DNA from: Candidatus Gastranaerophilales bacterium
Lineage (GTDB): Bacteria; Cyanobacteriota; Vampirovibrionia; Gastranaerophilales; Gastranaerophilaceae
Direction: 5' to 3'
DNA: 41,135 nucleotides
Assembly: GCA_944326465.1 (NCBI GenBank)
Contig: CALVEB010000018.1
Location: 1 to 41,135 of the forward strand
Shown here piece after piece: positions 7,618-16,516 of this stretch. The notes beneath the pieces are model-generated. The model made no database searches. It saw only the letters and a list, made by a program, of their open reading frames with translations, and had not been told where the DNA came from. Each line of letters begins with the position of its first letter. The first letter of the stretch is position 1. Position numbers and translations under genes: made by a program.

Positions 7618-8546
7618 AAAATTTACAAAACATTCTAGCTAAAATCAAAGATGATTTTCACAATGACAGAAAAGAATATGCCCTTGGTACCCCCGAGGTA
7701 TCTGTAATAATTCCTGTATACAATGTCGAAGATTATATTTATGACTGTTTGCATTCTGTTGTAAACCAAAGTTTTAAAAACATAGAAATTATAGTTGTAA
7801 ATGACGGTACAAAAGATGACAGCGGAAAAATCGCAGATGAATTTGCAAAATACGACAGCCGCATAAAAATTGTTAATCAGAAAAATCAAGGCCTTTCGGC
7901 TGCGAGAAACACAGGCATGGATACGGCAAGCGGAAATTATATATGTTTTATTGATAGTGATGACTGGATTGAAACGAATTTTATAGAAAGCTTATACAAT
8001 GCAATAAAAGAAGAAAATGCCGATATAGCCTGTGCCACAATTATCCGCAAACGTAAAAATTCTCAAAAGTATAGAGTACATTATACAGAAAAGAATGTTT
8101 ATACAACTCTTGAAAATAAAATTAATGCCTGCCGCATACCTGTATGCTGCTATGTCTGGAATAAATTATACAGGTTTGACAAAATAAAGAAATTCAAATT
8201 TAAAACAGGTATTTATTACGAAGATGTTCAATGGACACCGGAAGTATTGAAACAAACTGATAAACTGGTTACTGTTCCTGATACGGCATATTATTACAGG
8301 GTGAACAAAAATTCTATTGTCAAAAAGATACCGTCACAAAAGAAACAGGATGATTCATACAATGCTAAAAAATATATTATCAAATTTTTTGACGAAAATC
8401 ATCTGCCGCTTTCTAAAAAAGAGAGAACTATAACGAAATTTGTACATTATTTTTTGAACATACCTGTACTAAAAATCAAAGAATATGCTGATACACAAAC
8501 CTTCTGGCTGTTAGGTCTTTTGCCGGTTTTCAAAAAACAAATTTAA
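7614..8546 (+). CDS. Glycosyltransferase family 2
   Basis: A 310-residue GT-A fold enzyme. VSVIIPVYNVEDYIYDCLHS is the nucleotide-binding start, VNDGTKDDSG the next loop, GLSAARNTGMD follows, and FIDSDDWIE contains the DxD metal site. The acceptor side has YYEDVQWTPEVL, typical of WcaA/EpsJ-like enzymes. It likely adds a sugar to LPS core, O-antigen or another surface glycan in the same pathway as the coupled GT9 gene. Its 3' end overlaps the convergent emrB end by 4 bases, leaving no room for a terminator between them. Confidence 0.9.
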   Translation: MKNLQNILAKIKDDFHNDRKEYALGTPEVSVIIPVYNVEDYIYDCLHSVVNQSFKNIEIIVVNDGTKDDSGKIADEFAKYDSRIKIVNQKNQGLSAARNTGMDTASGNYICFIDSDDWIETNFIESLYNAIKEENADIACATIIRKRKNSQKYRVHYTEKNVYTTLENKINACRIPVCCYVWNKLYRFDKIKKFKFKTGIYYEDVQWTPEVLKQTDKLVTVPDTAYYYRVNKNSIVKKIPSQKKQDDSYNAKKYIIKFFDENHLPLSKKERTITKFVHYFLNIPVLKIKEYADTQTFWLLGLLPVFKKQI

Positions 8547-10117
8547 TTTTCACCAGACTTAACCTTAACAGCCTGAGCCTTTTTAATACGTATTAGCAAT
8601 AACAGCGGGATTACCGCAAAGCATAATGCGCCGAATATTCTGAAAGAATCAATGAACGCCCAGAGAGTTGATTGTTTTACAAGCTGTCCGTACATAGAAT
8701 ACTGTGCCATATACTGCGCAAAACCGGCTTCTGTATATTGTGCAAGTGTTCCGGCTGTTGCCTGAATCCTTTCAATAAAATTAGGGTTTAACTCATGCAA
8801 TTTACCAACCAGCATATATTGATGCACCTGCGCAAACCTTGTAAGCATAGTCGCAACCAGTGATGTCCCGACCGCACTTCCTATATTTTTTAACAGGTTT
8901 TGTAACCCTGTCGCATTTGTCATCTGTTCATTACGCAAGGTGTCAACCGATAAATTCATAATAGGAACCATAGACAACCCCATTCCCATTCCCATAAAGA
9001 AATTCGGTATTGCAATATTCATATTGGATATTTGTAAATTCAAAGAGCCAAACACCAGCGTTGCGCCTCCGATAAGCGACAATCCTATCATAACCATAAG
9101 TCTGTTATCCATACGGTTTGTCAGAACAGCTGTTAAGACCATTGCCGTCATACTTCCGAACCCTCTCGGCATCATAGTTGCCCCGCTTAAAAATGCAGTA
9201 TATCCCATCATACTCTGCAAAAATTGCGGAAGTATTGCAAGTGATGCATATAATACCGCCTGAATAACAACCTGAATAATAGTTCCGGCTGAAAAATTTC
9301 TGTCCTTAAACACCGATAAATCAACTAAAGAATTTTTGTTTGTAAGTTGTGAATGGAAAAATAAAATACACGCAACAACCGAAACACCAAATGTCCATCT
9401 TATCCATGTTGCATTAAACCAATCGGCATTATTCCCTTTATCAAGAACAGTTTGCAGAGTAACAAGCCATATTGTCAGATAGAAAAAGCCACGCCCGTCG
9501 ATTTTTACATTTTTTTGTTTCTTTGCATAAGGCGGATCCTCAAGAAGTTTATGACATAAAAGAGCAGCCGCACAGCCAAAAGGTACATTGATAAAGAATA
9601 TCCACGGCCATGTCCAGTTATCCGTAATCCAGCCGCCTAAGACAGGCCCGATGATTGGTGCAAGAATTACCCCCATGCCAAATATTGACATTGCAAGCCC
9701 GCGTTTTTCTTTTGGAAAACTTTCAATCATAATCGCCTGTGATATCGGTAAGATGCCGCCGCCGCCAAAGCCTTGCAGAACTCTTGCAAAAATCATAAAT
9801 TCAATGTTCTTTGCCATGCCGCAAAGCATTGAAGCTATAGTAAACATCATTATACTTATAATAAAAAAGTTCTTACGTCCGAAAACCTTACTAAAAAAGT
9901 CAACAGCAGGAATTACAATACCTGCAGCGATTAAGTAGCTTGTCAAAATCCACATGGATTCATCACGTGTGGCTGAAAAACTTCCTGCCATGTGTGGTAA
10001 GGCAACGTTTCCGATTGTGCCGTCAAGTACATAGATGAATACCGCAAGCATTACAGGTATTACCATTATCCACGGGTTTACACCCGGCGTCCATTCTTCT
10101 TGTTTTATATCTGTCAT
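8543..10117 (-). CDS. emrB: EmrB/QacA-type MFS drug exporter (DHA2 family), first copy
   Basis: A 524-residue DHA2 (14-helix) major facilitator. Motif D1 is seen in VLDGTIGNVALPHMAG, motif A in DFFSKVFGRK, and the antiporter motif C in GMGVILAPIIGPVLGGWITD. It should be the inner-membrane, proton-driven component of a tripartite pump with the EmrA adaptor upstream and the TolC-like channel divergent. An AGAGA site precedes the ATG. The order marR-emrA-emrB on the minus strand matches E. coli-type emr operons. A second, related exporter lies at 18374-19933. The drug range cannot be read from the sequence. Confidence 0.92.
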   Translation of the reverse strand: MTDIKQEEWTPGVNPWIMVIPVMLAVFIYVLDGTIGNVALPHMAGSFSATRDESMWILTSYLIAAGIVIPAVDFFSKVFGRKNFFIISIMMFTIASMLCGMAKNIEFMIFARVLQGFGGGGILPISQAIMIESFPKEKRGLAMSIFGMGVILAPIIGPVLGGWITDNWTWPWIFFINVPFGCAAALLCHKLLEDPPYAKKQKNVKIDGRGFFYLTIWLVTLQTVLDKGNNADWFNATWIRWTFGVSVVACILFFHSQLTNKNSLVDLSVFKDRNFSAGTIIQVVIQAVLYASLAILPQFLQSMMGYTAFLSGATMMPRGFGSMTAMVLTAVLTNRMDNRLMVMIGLSLIGGATLVFGSLNLQISNMNIAIPNFFMGMGMGLSMVPIMNLSVDTLRNEQMTNATGLQNLLKNIGSAVGTSLVATMLTRFAQVHQYMLVGKLHELNPNFIERIQATAGTLAQYTEAGFAQYMAQYSMYGQLVKQSTLWAFIDSFRIFGALCFAVIPLLLLIRIKKAQAVKVKSGEN

Positions 10118-10158
10118 ATTTTTCTCTTTATTTATATTCCGCTATCTAATTTAATTAT

Positions 10159-10190
10159 ATAAGCCTTTTACTGTCAAGTAAAAGGCTTAT
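10159..10190. other. 14-bp hairpin between emrA and emrB
   Basis: ATAAGCCTTTTACT and its exact complement enclose a GTCA loop in the 97-base gap between two genes of one operon. On the minus strand there is no U tract after it, so complete termination is unlikely. It could act as a partial attenuator, processing site or 3' end stabiliser that sets the adaptor-to-pump ratio. Confidence 0.6.
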
Positions 10191-10214
10191 TAGAATTTAT
10201 TAACTTATAAAATA

Positions 10215-11213
10215 TTAACGTATTCTGACTTTTGGTACAACAGACATACCCGGAACTATATTGTATTCTTCAGGATCTATTTTTTCGGTGAATACAATCT
10301 TAACAGGTATTCTCTGAACAATTTTAACGAAAGATCCTACTGCGTTTTCAGGCGGGAACATACTTGATTTAGCCCCTGAACTTCTCTGGATACTGTCAAC
10401 TTTACCCTTGAAAACTTTATCAGGATATGTGTCAATTTTAATTTGAACTTCCTGTCCCGGTTTCATGTGTCTTAACTGATTTTCTTTATAGTTTGCAACA
10501 ACCCACACATCATCCGGTACAACGACAAATAAAGGGGTTCCGACTTGAACATACATACCTTTTTCTACACGTCTGTTTGAAACAGTTCCGTTTTGCGGAG
10601 CATAGATTTTGGTATAAGAAAGATTAAGTTCTGCCTGATCTTTCAATGCTTTCAACTCTTTTAAGTCAGCATCGGCAACTTTTGTTCCTTCTTTTGAAAA
10701 CAATGCCTGTTCAGCAGTTGTCTGTTGCGCCTGAGCCGCATCATATTTAGCCTGCGCCGTATCAAGTGTCTGTTTTGAAACAGCCCCCTGTTCATAAAGA
10801 TTTGTATATCTTTCCAAATCTTTTTTCGCAACTTCAATATTTGTATTTGCAGCAGTCAAATTAGCCTTTGCATTTGTTTGATTCAATAATGCTCTTTCAT
10901 AACGAGCTTTTGCCTGTTCAACTTTGACAATATAATCAGCATCATCTATTTTTGCGACTAAATCGCCTTCGTGAACTCTCTGGTTATCAGTAATATACAC
11001 ATCCGTAATCTGGCCTGCAACACGAGGTGCTACCTGTACGGTTGTTGTTTCAACATAAGCATCATCGGTTGATTGGAACATTAATGTTTCATGGATAAAA
11101 TATCCGACACCTATCGCAACTAGGATTCCTAATCCTATAGCGAGATATCTTTTTTTAAGTTTTTTGTGTTCATGACTTTCGGTATGTTCAATATTTTCTG
11201 TTTTTTCTTCCAT
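10215..11213 (-). CDS. emrA: HlyD/EmrA family periplasmic adaptor
   Basis: A 332-residue membrane fusion protein. A short cytoplasmic N-terminus rich in Glu and His is followed by one transmembrane helix (about 25-45), then the biotinyl-lipoyl half TTTVQVAPRVAGQITDVYITDNQRVHEGD, and a long coiled-coil hairpin (about 80-195, rich in Ala, Gln and Lys). The second lipoyl half is TKIYAPQNGTVSNRRVEKGMYV, followed by beta-barrel and membrane-proximal domains. It links the EmrB pump to the TolC-like channel. It lies 33 bases after marR, with GAGG 8 bases before its ATG. Confidence 0.93.
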   Translation of the reverse strand: MEEKTENIEHTESHEHKKLKKRYLAIGLGILVAIGVGYFIHETLMFQSTDDAYVETTTVQVAPRVAGQITDVYITDNQRVHEGDLVAKIDDADYIVKVEQAKARYERALLNQTNAKANLTAANTNIEVAKKDLERYTNLYEQGAVSKQTLDTAQAKYDAAQAQQTTAEQALFSKEGTKVADADLKELKALKDQAELNLSYTKIYAPQNGTVSNRRVEKGMYVQVGTPLFVVVPDDVWVVANYKENQLRHMKPGQEVQIKIDTYPDKVFKGKVDSIQRSSGAKSSMFPPENAVGSFVKIVQRIPVKIVFTEKIDPEEYNIVPGMSVVPKVRIR

Positions 11214-11246
11214 TTTTATTACCTCATATTCTCTATTTAACGGGGA

Positions 11247-11714
11247 TTATATATTCATTTTTACAAACTCTTCTATAGAATTTTTAAATCTTCTTAGAGT
11301 TAATTGTAAAGCATCTATTTCTTCTTCGGAAAAAGACTTTGTAGTATTTGTAAAATGACTTTCTATTCTGTCACTTATTTCTTTCAATTTTTTCAAACCT
11401 TTTTCAGTTATACCCATTTTTTTGACAAGCCGGTTGTTTTTTGTATCAATAAACCTTGTGATAAGCCCCATTTCTTCAAGCGTATCAAGTATGCGACCGG
11501 TGTTCGCTCTGTCTTTAAGTATAAGTTTTGCAAGATCTCTCTGACATATTCCTGCATTACATGATATTGTATCAAGTACAGTATATTCGTCAAAGTTTAA
11601 ACCCATATCTATTTTTTCAAATAACTGATTTGCAGACTTCTTCATCAGTCTTGCTGTCTGTTCTAAATCATAATATATACTGTCTGTAAAATGTTTTTGT
11701 TGTTTTTTTGCCAT
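11247..11714 (-). CDS. MarR family repressor of the emr pump, first copy
   Basis: A 155-residue winged-helix regulator. The DNA-binding region holds NFDEYTVLDTISCNAGICQRDLAKLILKDRANTGRILDTLEEMGLITR, followed by the wing with KNNRLVKKMGITEKG. It is expected to repress marR-emrA-emrB and tolC and to be released by a small-molecule ligand. I chose the ATG at 11714 (MAKKQQ, preceded by GGAAAAG) over the TTG at 11723. The intergenic region upstream carries three TTGTAAA/TTTACAA half-sites. The paralogue at 17820 shares the segment DLAKLILK.RA.TGR.L..LEE.GL, showing common origin. Confidence 0.92.
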   Translation of the reverse strand: MAKKQQKHFTDSIYYDLEQTARLMKKSANQLFEKIDMGLNFDEYTVLDTISCNAGICQRDLAKLILKDRANTGRILDTLEEMGLITRFIDTKNNRLVKKMGITEKGLKKLKEISDRIESHFTNTTKSFSEEEIDALQLTLRRFKNSIEEFVKMNI

Positions 11715-11728
11715 CTTTTCCAATTTGC

Positions 11729-11793
11729 TTTACAATTTTAACATATTGTTGTAAAAAAAATATGTTGCATTTACAACAATATTATGCTATCAT
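11729..11793. promoter_or_regulatory. MarR-type operator and tolC promoter
   Basis: A perfect 13-bp inverted repeat, ATATTGTTGTAAA at 11743-11755 and its complement at 11770-11782, plus a further TTTACAA half-site at 11729-11735. The right arm overlaps a plus-strand promoter: -35 TTGCAT at 11765-11770, a 17-bp spacer, and -10 TATCAT at 11788-11793. The position between divergent marR and tolC fits autoregulation and coordinate repression by the MarR protein (inferred). Confidence 0.7.
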
Positions 11794-11837
11794 ACTAATA
11801 GATAAAAAGCAAGTAGTTTAAATAAGGAAAATAAAAA

Positions 11838-13235
11838 TTGAAAAAGATAATCTCAATAGCACTGGTTGTAAGCATTTTAGGTATAAATAGCATACCTGCA
11901 TTTGCCCTGAAAGAAGAAAACGCAGACAATAATGCTCCTCGTCAGTTCAAGAGCATGGTTAAGAAAAATAAACGGACTGGTGATGATTATAAATTTGCTT
12001 ATGTAAATTTAGATTACTGGACAAAATTTAATGATGATATATTAAGCAGTTATATTCAGAAAGCTATTTTGAATAACTATGATTTAAAAATGGCAACACT
12101 TTCAACAGAAGAATACTACCAGCAGGTAAAATTACAATTTGCAAACCAATTACCTATGGTAGGGGTTGGATTTGCACCTAACTATGTAAAGATGCCAAAT
12201 GTTTCTAGCGGTGACTGGATGTTTGCCATGCCGGGACTTGTAAGCTATGAGTTCGACATATTTCTCAAAAACCGCGACAAAACAAAGTCCGCAAAGAAGA
12301 ATTACGAAGCATCAAAATATGATGAACGCGCTGCATACATTTCTGTTGCGGCAGCAGTTGGCACAACTTATTTGAACATTGTTCAACTTGATAAAATGAT
12401 AGAATTGCAAAAAGAAATTGTAGCCGACAGAGAAGTCATTTATGACTTGATGCTTGCAAGTAACCGTGAAGGTCTTGTATCTACGGCAGATACCGTAAAA
12501 GCAAATAAAGCATTGGTCAACGGACAGACTGAACTTTTGGAATTAACAAAACAGAGAGATCAGCTGCTGCACCAGCTTGCTGTTTTAATCGGTGAAAGCC
12601 CTGAAAACGCAGTTAATTTAGAACGGGCAACACTTGATGACATTGCTTATGATCATGCAATACCTGAAAGTATTTCAACGGACATTATAGTTCAGCGTCC
12701 TGATTATATGAAAGCAGAGGCAATGGTTGAAAAAGCCGGTCTTGATGTCAGAATCGCCAAAAAAGAATTTTTACCGACAATAAATTTAAACGGATTGGCA
12801 TTTTTTAACACATCAAATTTTGGCAGTTTATTTTCAACAAAAGGAATGTTATACGCATTAGGCGGCGGAGCACTGTTACCGTTATTCACAGGCGGAGCAA
12901 AGGTTGCAACACTAAGATTGCGTAAAAATACTTATGAAAGGATTTTGCAAAACTACTATAAAACCAATCTGACAGCAATGCAGGAGATAAACGATTCTCT
13001 TGTTGCAGCAAGATTGGATAAAGAAAAAATGGAACGCACATTGAAACAGGCTAATTTGGAACGTGCTGATTATAAATATAACGAAATGCGTTATAATCAG
13101 GGCACGATTTCAAAACTGGATTTAATCCAATATAGAGAAAACCTGTTATCAATAGATAAACTGGTTGCGAAACAAAAAGTTGAATGCATGGTCGATTATA
13201 TCGGTCTGTATAAGGCAACCGGAACAAAGATATAA
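11838..13235 (+). CDS. TolC/NodT-like outer-membrane efflux channel
   Basis: A 465-residue outer membrane factor. A signal peptide (KKIISIALVVSILGINSIPAFA) is followed by two OEP repeats, each a long coiled-coil stretch with beta segments; family landmarks are YEFDIFLKNRDKTKSAKKNYEAS, QRPDYMKAEAMVEKAGLDVRIAKKEFLPTI and the C-terminal YRENLLSIDKL. No lipobox Cys is present, unlike many NodT proteins. It starts with TTG, preceded by AAGGAAA. It should form the exit channel for the EmrAB pump encoded divergently, and perhaps for the second pump at 18374, which lacks its own partners. Confidence 0.92.
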   Translation: MKKIISIALVVSILGINSIPAFALKEENADNNAPRQFKSMVKKNKRTGDDYKFAYVNLDYWTKFNDDILSSYIQKAILNNYDLKMATLSTEEYYQQVKLQFANQLPMVGVGFAPNYVKMPNVSSGDWMFAMPGLVSYEFDIFLKNRDKTKSAKKNYEASKYDERAAYISVAAAVGTTYLNIVQLDKMIELQKEIVADREVIYDLMLASNREGLVSTADTVKANKALVNGQTELLELTKQRDQLLHQLAVLIGESPENAVNLERATLDDIAYDHAIPESISTDIIVQRPDYMKAEAMVEKAGLDVRIAKKEFLPTINLNGLAFFNTSNFGSLFSTKGMLYALGGGALLPLFTGGAKVATLRLRKNTYERILQNYYKTNLTAMQEINDSLVAARLDKEKMERTLKQANLERADYKYNEMRYNQGTISKLDLIQYRENLLSIDKLVAKQKVECMVDYIGLYKATGTKI

Positions 13236-13278
13236 AGTATAATCATCACCTCTTTACTTTAAAAACTAAAGTGAAGCC

Positions 13279-13307
13279 CCGGCAATTTCTCCAGTTGCCG
13301 GTTTTTC
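13279..13307 (+). terminator. Terminator of tolC
   Basis: CCGGCAA (13279-13285) pairs with TTGCCGG (13295-13301) and is followed by TTTTT. It lies 44 bases after the tolC stop. The rest of the gap to 13402 shows nothing further. Confidence 0.8.
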
Positions 13308-13402
13308 TTGTGTAAACAGAATGTTTGTGCCGGACAGACTCCGGAGGTATTAAGGACGGCTTTATTATACAGGATTGTTTTGTCCAAAAGAATAACCGTA
13401 TC

Positions 13403-14305
13403 TTACATATTCCGTGTTATGCACTTTTCACGCGTGCAATGCGGTTCAGGATGTATCAATATATCAGTTTTCCCTAATGCTTTTTCAATAGCTTCTTCTA
13501 TTTCATCACAAATCTTATGGCATTTTAAAATAGTCATATCTTTCGGAAATATAAGCGTTATTTCTATATCCTTTTCCGCTCCAACCTTGCGCGTTTTAAG
13601 GCTCTTATAATCTATAACACCGCTGGATTTGAAATCCGTTATTATTGATTCTATTTTCTTAATATCTTCCTCGGGTAGTGCCCCGTCCAGCAAGTTATTC
13701 AGAGTTGATTTAGATATTGAAAATCCCGCTTTTAGTATAAATAAAGCCATTATTATCGCTATAACAGGGTCTAACACAGCAATACCCGTGAGTTTTATCA
13801 GCAGTAACCCCAGCATTACTCCAAATGACGAATAAATATCTGTTCTTAAATGCTGTGCATCTGCATACAGGGAAACAGAGTCGGATTTTTTTGCAACATA
13901 AAACAGATAACTACTAACCAAAAAGTTTGCAGCCACTGATGCAAGCATTACATAAATACCTATTGTTGAATCTATCTCGCCAGCAGCCCCGCTAAAAAGT
14001 TTTTTACAGGCTTCAAAAATAATATAAAATGCTGCAAAAATTATCAAACCGCCTTCTATAAATCCTGACATATCCTCATATTTTCCATGCCCGAACGGAT
14101 GAGCCTTGTCTGCGGGTTCAGAAGAACGCATTACCGCAAAAAACGTGAGTACTGATGCAAGTACATCACTCAATGAATGTATAGCTTCTGAAATAATACT
14201 TATACTGCCTGTTATTATGCCGGCAATAAATTTCAAAATTATGATTACTATATTTGAAGTTATTGAAAGACCGGCCGCAAACTTTTTTTCTACTGTCAAA
14301 TCCAT
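13403..14305 (-). CDS. Cation diffusion facilitator (CDF) family metal exporter
   Basis: A 300-residue six-helix transporter. Metal site residues appear in SEAIHSLSDVLAS (helix II, H...D) and YADAQHLRTDIYSS (helix V), with the HPFGHGKYEDM loop between. The C-terminal cytoplasmic dimer domain ends in HPEPHCTREKC, an added His/Cys-rich tail. It should export Zn, Mn, Fe or similar divalent ions; the HxxxD + DxxxD-like site does not settle which. Its start lies 3 bases after the ispF stop, and its GAGGA site is inside ispF, so the two are co-transcribed. Confidence 0.92.
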   Translation of the reverse strand: MDLTVEKKFAAGLSITSNIVIIILKFIAGIITGSISIISEAIHSLSDVLASVLTFFAVMRSSEPADKAHPFGHGKYEDMSGFIEGGLIIFAAFYIIFEACKKLFSGAAGEIDSTIGIYVMLASVAANFLVSSYLFYVAKKSDSVSLYADAQHLRTDIYSSFGVMLGLLLIKLTGIAVLDPVIAIIMALFILKAGFSISKSTLNNLLDGALPEEDIKKIESIITDFKSSGVIDYKSLKTRKVGAEKDIEITLIFPKDMTILKCHKICDEIEEAIEKALGKTDILIHPEPHCTREKCITRNM

Positions 14306-14307
14306 TT

Positions 14308-14787
14308 CTAATCCGCTTTCCTCAACATTACAACTGCATGTGCCTCTATTGCTAATTCTTTTCCTACTGCGTCCATTTTTTCATTTGTCTTAGCTTTAAT
14401 AGAAACATTTTCAAGATCCGTTTCCAAAATTCTACACAGAACCTCTTTCATCTTAGGAATATAAGGCATCATTTTAGGTCTTTGCGCAACAATATTACAG
14501 TCAAGATTATTTAAAACATATCCGTGGCTTTTAACCAGTTCGTAAACATGTTTCAATAAAACAGTGCTGTCTGCGTCTTTATACAAAGGATCCGTATCAG
14601 GGAAAAGTGTTCCGATATCACTCAACGCTAGCGCTCCGAGCAATCCGTCAATCACGGCATGAATTAATACATCGGCATCAGAGTGACCCAAAAGTCCTTT
14701 CTCGTGTGTAATCTTTACTCCGCCCAGTATTAAATCACGGCCTTCTGTAAGTTTATGAATATCGTATCCCAATCCAATCCTAAACAT
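14308..14787 (-). CDS. ispF: 2-C-methyl-D-erythritol 2,4-cyclodiphosphate synthase
   Basis: A 159-residue enzyme of full family length. GYDIHKL holds the metal-binding Asp and His; GLLGHSDADVLIHAVIDGLLGALALSDIGTLFPDTDP contains the family signature with the third ligand and active-site loop; TNEKMDAVGK is the C-terminal signature. It converts CDP-methylerythritol phosphate to the cyclodiphosphate in the MEP isoprenoid pathway in the cytoplasm. GAGG stands 6 bases before the ATG. It is first in an operon with the CDF transporter. Confidence 0.97.
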   Translation of the reverse strand: MFRIGLGYDIHKLTEGRDLILGGVKITHEKGLLGHSDADVLIHAVIDGLLGALALSDIGTLFPDTDPLYKDADSTVLLKHVYELVKSHGYVLNNLDCNIVAQRPKMMPYIPKMKEVLCRILETDLENVSIKAKTNEKMDAVGKELAIEAHAVVMLRKAD

Positions 14788-14833
14788 CTTTTACCTCAGC
14801 GTAAATTACTTGTATAAAAATTATACCACAAAA

Positions 14834-14857
14834 AGCGCCTTTGTTAACAAAGGCGCT
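14834..14857 (-). terminator. Terminator of the Hsp31/PfpI-like gene
   Basis: A perfect 24-base palindrome (AGCGCCTTTGTT and complement). On the minus strand it is followed by TTTTT. It sits 10 bases after the stop of the gene at 14867-15592. Confidence 0.8.
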
Positions 14858-14866
14858 GAGAAAAAT

Positions 14867-15592
14867 TTATTCATTTTCTGTCAAATATTTTATGATTGCC
14901 CGTGCAAAAGTTTCAGAGGATTGGAAATTCTGTCCCGTAATTAAATTATCATCTCTGACCACATTGACTGCCCCGACACTTTCTTTAACAAAAACTGCGC
15001 CTGCTTCTTTTAGTGCATCTTCAAGAAAAAAAGGAAGCATATTAACTTTTTTATAAGCCTGTTCTTCATCATTAGTAAAACAGGTTAGCCGTCTGCCGTT
15101 GACAAACGGAATACCGTCCTTTACCGCCGGTAAAAGTCCTGCCGGCCCGTGACATATTGCCGCGATAAGTTTTTTATGCCGGTTAAAGTAGCTAATTATT
15201 TCGCCGAGTGCGTCGCATTTTGCAAGATCAAACATCGGCCCGTGGCCTCCCGGTAAAACTATTGCGTCATAAACCGTATAATCAATAGTTTCAAGAGGCA
15301 TAGTATCGTTTAAGGCTTTTTTAGCTTCATTCCATTTAATATCTCTTATCAAATTTTCGCTGGCCGGATCAACAGGTGCAATATCTCCTGTAGGTGTGGC
15401 TACTGTAACCATATAATCTTCCTTTAGAAACGCGAGATATGGCACGGCAAATTCTTCAAGCCAGACCCCTGTCCTGTCATGATTTTTTGCTTCGCAGGCA
15501 TTTGTCACAACCATCAAAATACGTTTTGGCAATTGGCAGGCATCTACAATTACTTCTTCTGTAATATCATTGTCTTGTGCATCGTTTGGCAT
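14867..15592 (-). CDS. DJ-1/PfpI (Hsp31-like) class I glutamine amidotransferase-like protein
   Basis: A 241-residue protein with the Hsp31-type layout. RILMVVTNACEAKNHDRTGVWLEEFAVPY contains the conserved Glu, YDAIVLPGGHGPMFDL is the strand-turn before the elbow, AAICHGPAGLL carries the nucleophile Cys, and LTCFTNDEEQAY is typical of the glyoxalase III/Hsp31 subgroup. It likely handles methylglyoxal or damaged proteins. The frame extends 26 codons upstream, but AGGAGG precedes the ATG at 15592, so that start is used. It is transcribed toward ispF but separated from it by a terminator. Confidence 0.88.
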   Translation of the reverse strand: MPNDAQDNDITEEVIVDACQLPKRILMVVTNACEAKNHDRTGVWLEEFAVPYLAFLKEDYMVTVATPTGDIAPVDPASENLIRDIKWNEAKKALNDTMPLETIDYTVYDAIVLPGGHGPMFDLAKCDALGEIISYFNRHKKLIAAICHGPAGLLPAVKDGIPFVNGRRLTCFTNDEEQAYKKVNMLPFFLEDALKEAGAVFVKESVGAVNVVRDDNLITGQNFQSSETFARAIIKYLTENE

Positions 15593-15662
15593 AAAATCCT
15601 CCTTTTTTAATCTAATAAAAAAGGAAATGACAGTTGCTGACATCCCACAGCAGAGGAATTTA

Positions 15663-16355
15663 TTATTCACATGTTTTTTTGCCGTCCCAGCTTAAATCAT
15701 CACATTTAAAGTAATCAAAATTTTCGTTTTGCAGCACCCATGCAGCACAGGATGTTCCTGACCGTAATGAACAGGCTGTTTCAAACGGATAACGCGTCTC
15801 TTCTTTTGTACCGAAAGGTACTATACCTTTTTGTGTTACATAAAAATAGAAAACATCTTTGCCCAATTGATTTGGCTTTTGAGAGCCGTTAATATCAATA
15901 CTAAACTCACTGCATGTATTACTTAGAGCCCCTGTTCCTGCATTTGTATTGCAACCTGAGCTTTTAAAAGTAAAATACCTTAAAATCATACCATTTTGTA
16001 AAATTGCATAATTTGAAGTGCTGGCAAAACTATCTGTTTTGCCCCAGTTTGCAGACTGATTCTTAACATTTACATATCTATTATCAGCACATCCTTCGTA
16101 TGTATGTTCGCATATTTTGTATACTTTAAAATATTCTATAATATCTTCTGATGAAAAATCAGGTTTTTCGTTAGCTATATTCATATTGTATGCAAAAGAT
16201 AATTCGGAATAAAATTTTTTAAGCTTTGTTATCAATATTTTTTCCTGATATTTTTCAATCAAAGAAGGTATGGTTAATGCTGCTACGATGCCTATTACGG
16301 CAAGTGCAATCAAAACTTCAGCAAGTGTAAAAGCAAATCCATATTTTTTAAACAT
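15663..16355 (-). CDS. Type IV pseudopilin-like protein with class III signal
   Basis: A 230-residue protein with a prepilin N-terminus, MFKKYGFAFTLAEVLIALAV, then a hydrophobic helix to about residue 30. The usual -1 Gly is two residues too early; cleavage after Ala8 would put Phe at +1 and Glu13 at the required +5. The remainder is a Cys-containing globular domain (CEHTYEGCADNRY; CSLRSGTSCAAW; CDDLSWDGKKTC), probably disulfide-bonded outside the cell. Such lone pseudopilins are numerous in Gastranaerophilales. It belongs to a type IV pilus or type II secretion-like apparatus; no other component is nearby. Confidence 0.88.
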   Translation of the reverse strand: MFKKYGFAFTLAEVLIALAVIGIVAALTIPSLIEKYQEKILITKLKKFYSELSFAYNMNIANEKPDFSSEDIIEYFKVYKICEHTYEGCADNRYVNVKNQSANWGKTDSFASTSNYAILQNGMILRYFTFKSSGCNTNAGTGALSNTCSEFSIDINGSQKPNQLGKDVFYFYVTQKGIVPFGTKEETRYPFETACSLRSGTSCAAWVLQNENFDYFKCDDLSWDGKKTCE

Positions 16356-16516
16356 TAATTATCTCCTATCTAAAAAGTAGTAAATTCTTTTTTAATAAAT
16401 CTATTAAATCATGTTATACTATTTTTTAAATACTTTGTCAATATATAAAGAATTTTTTATATCGTTAAACTGAATAATTGTTACCGTTAAAATTACATCA
16501 AAATACGGAGCAGAAT

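Noticed and set aside
6534-7648. Long antisense frames over the GT9 gene
   Set aside because: They are shadows of a well-supported GT9 gene and lack ribosome binding sites and recognisable families.
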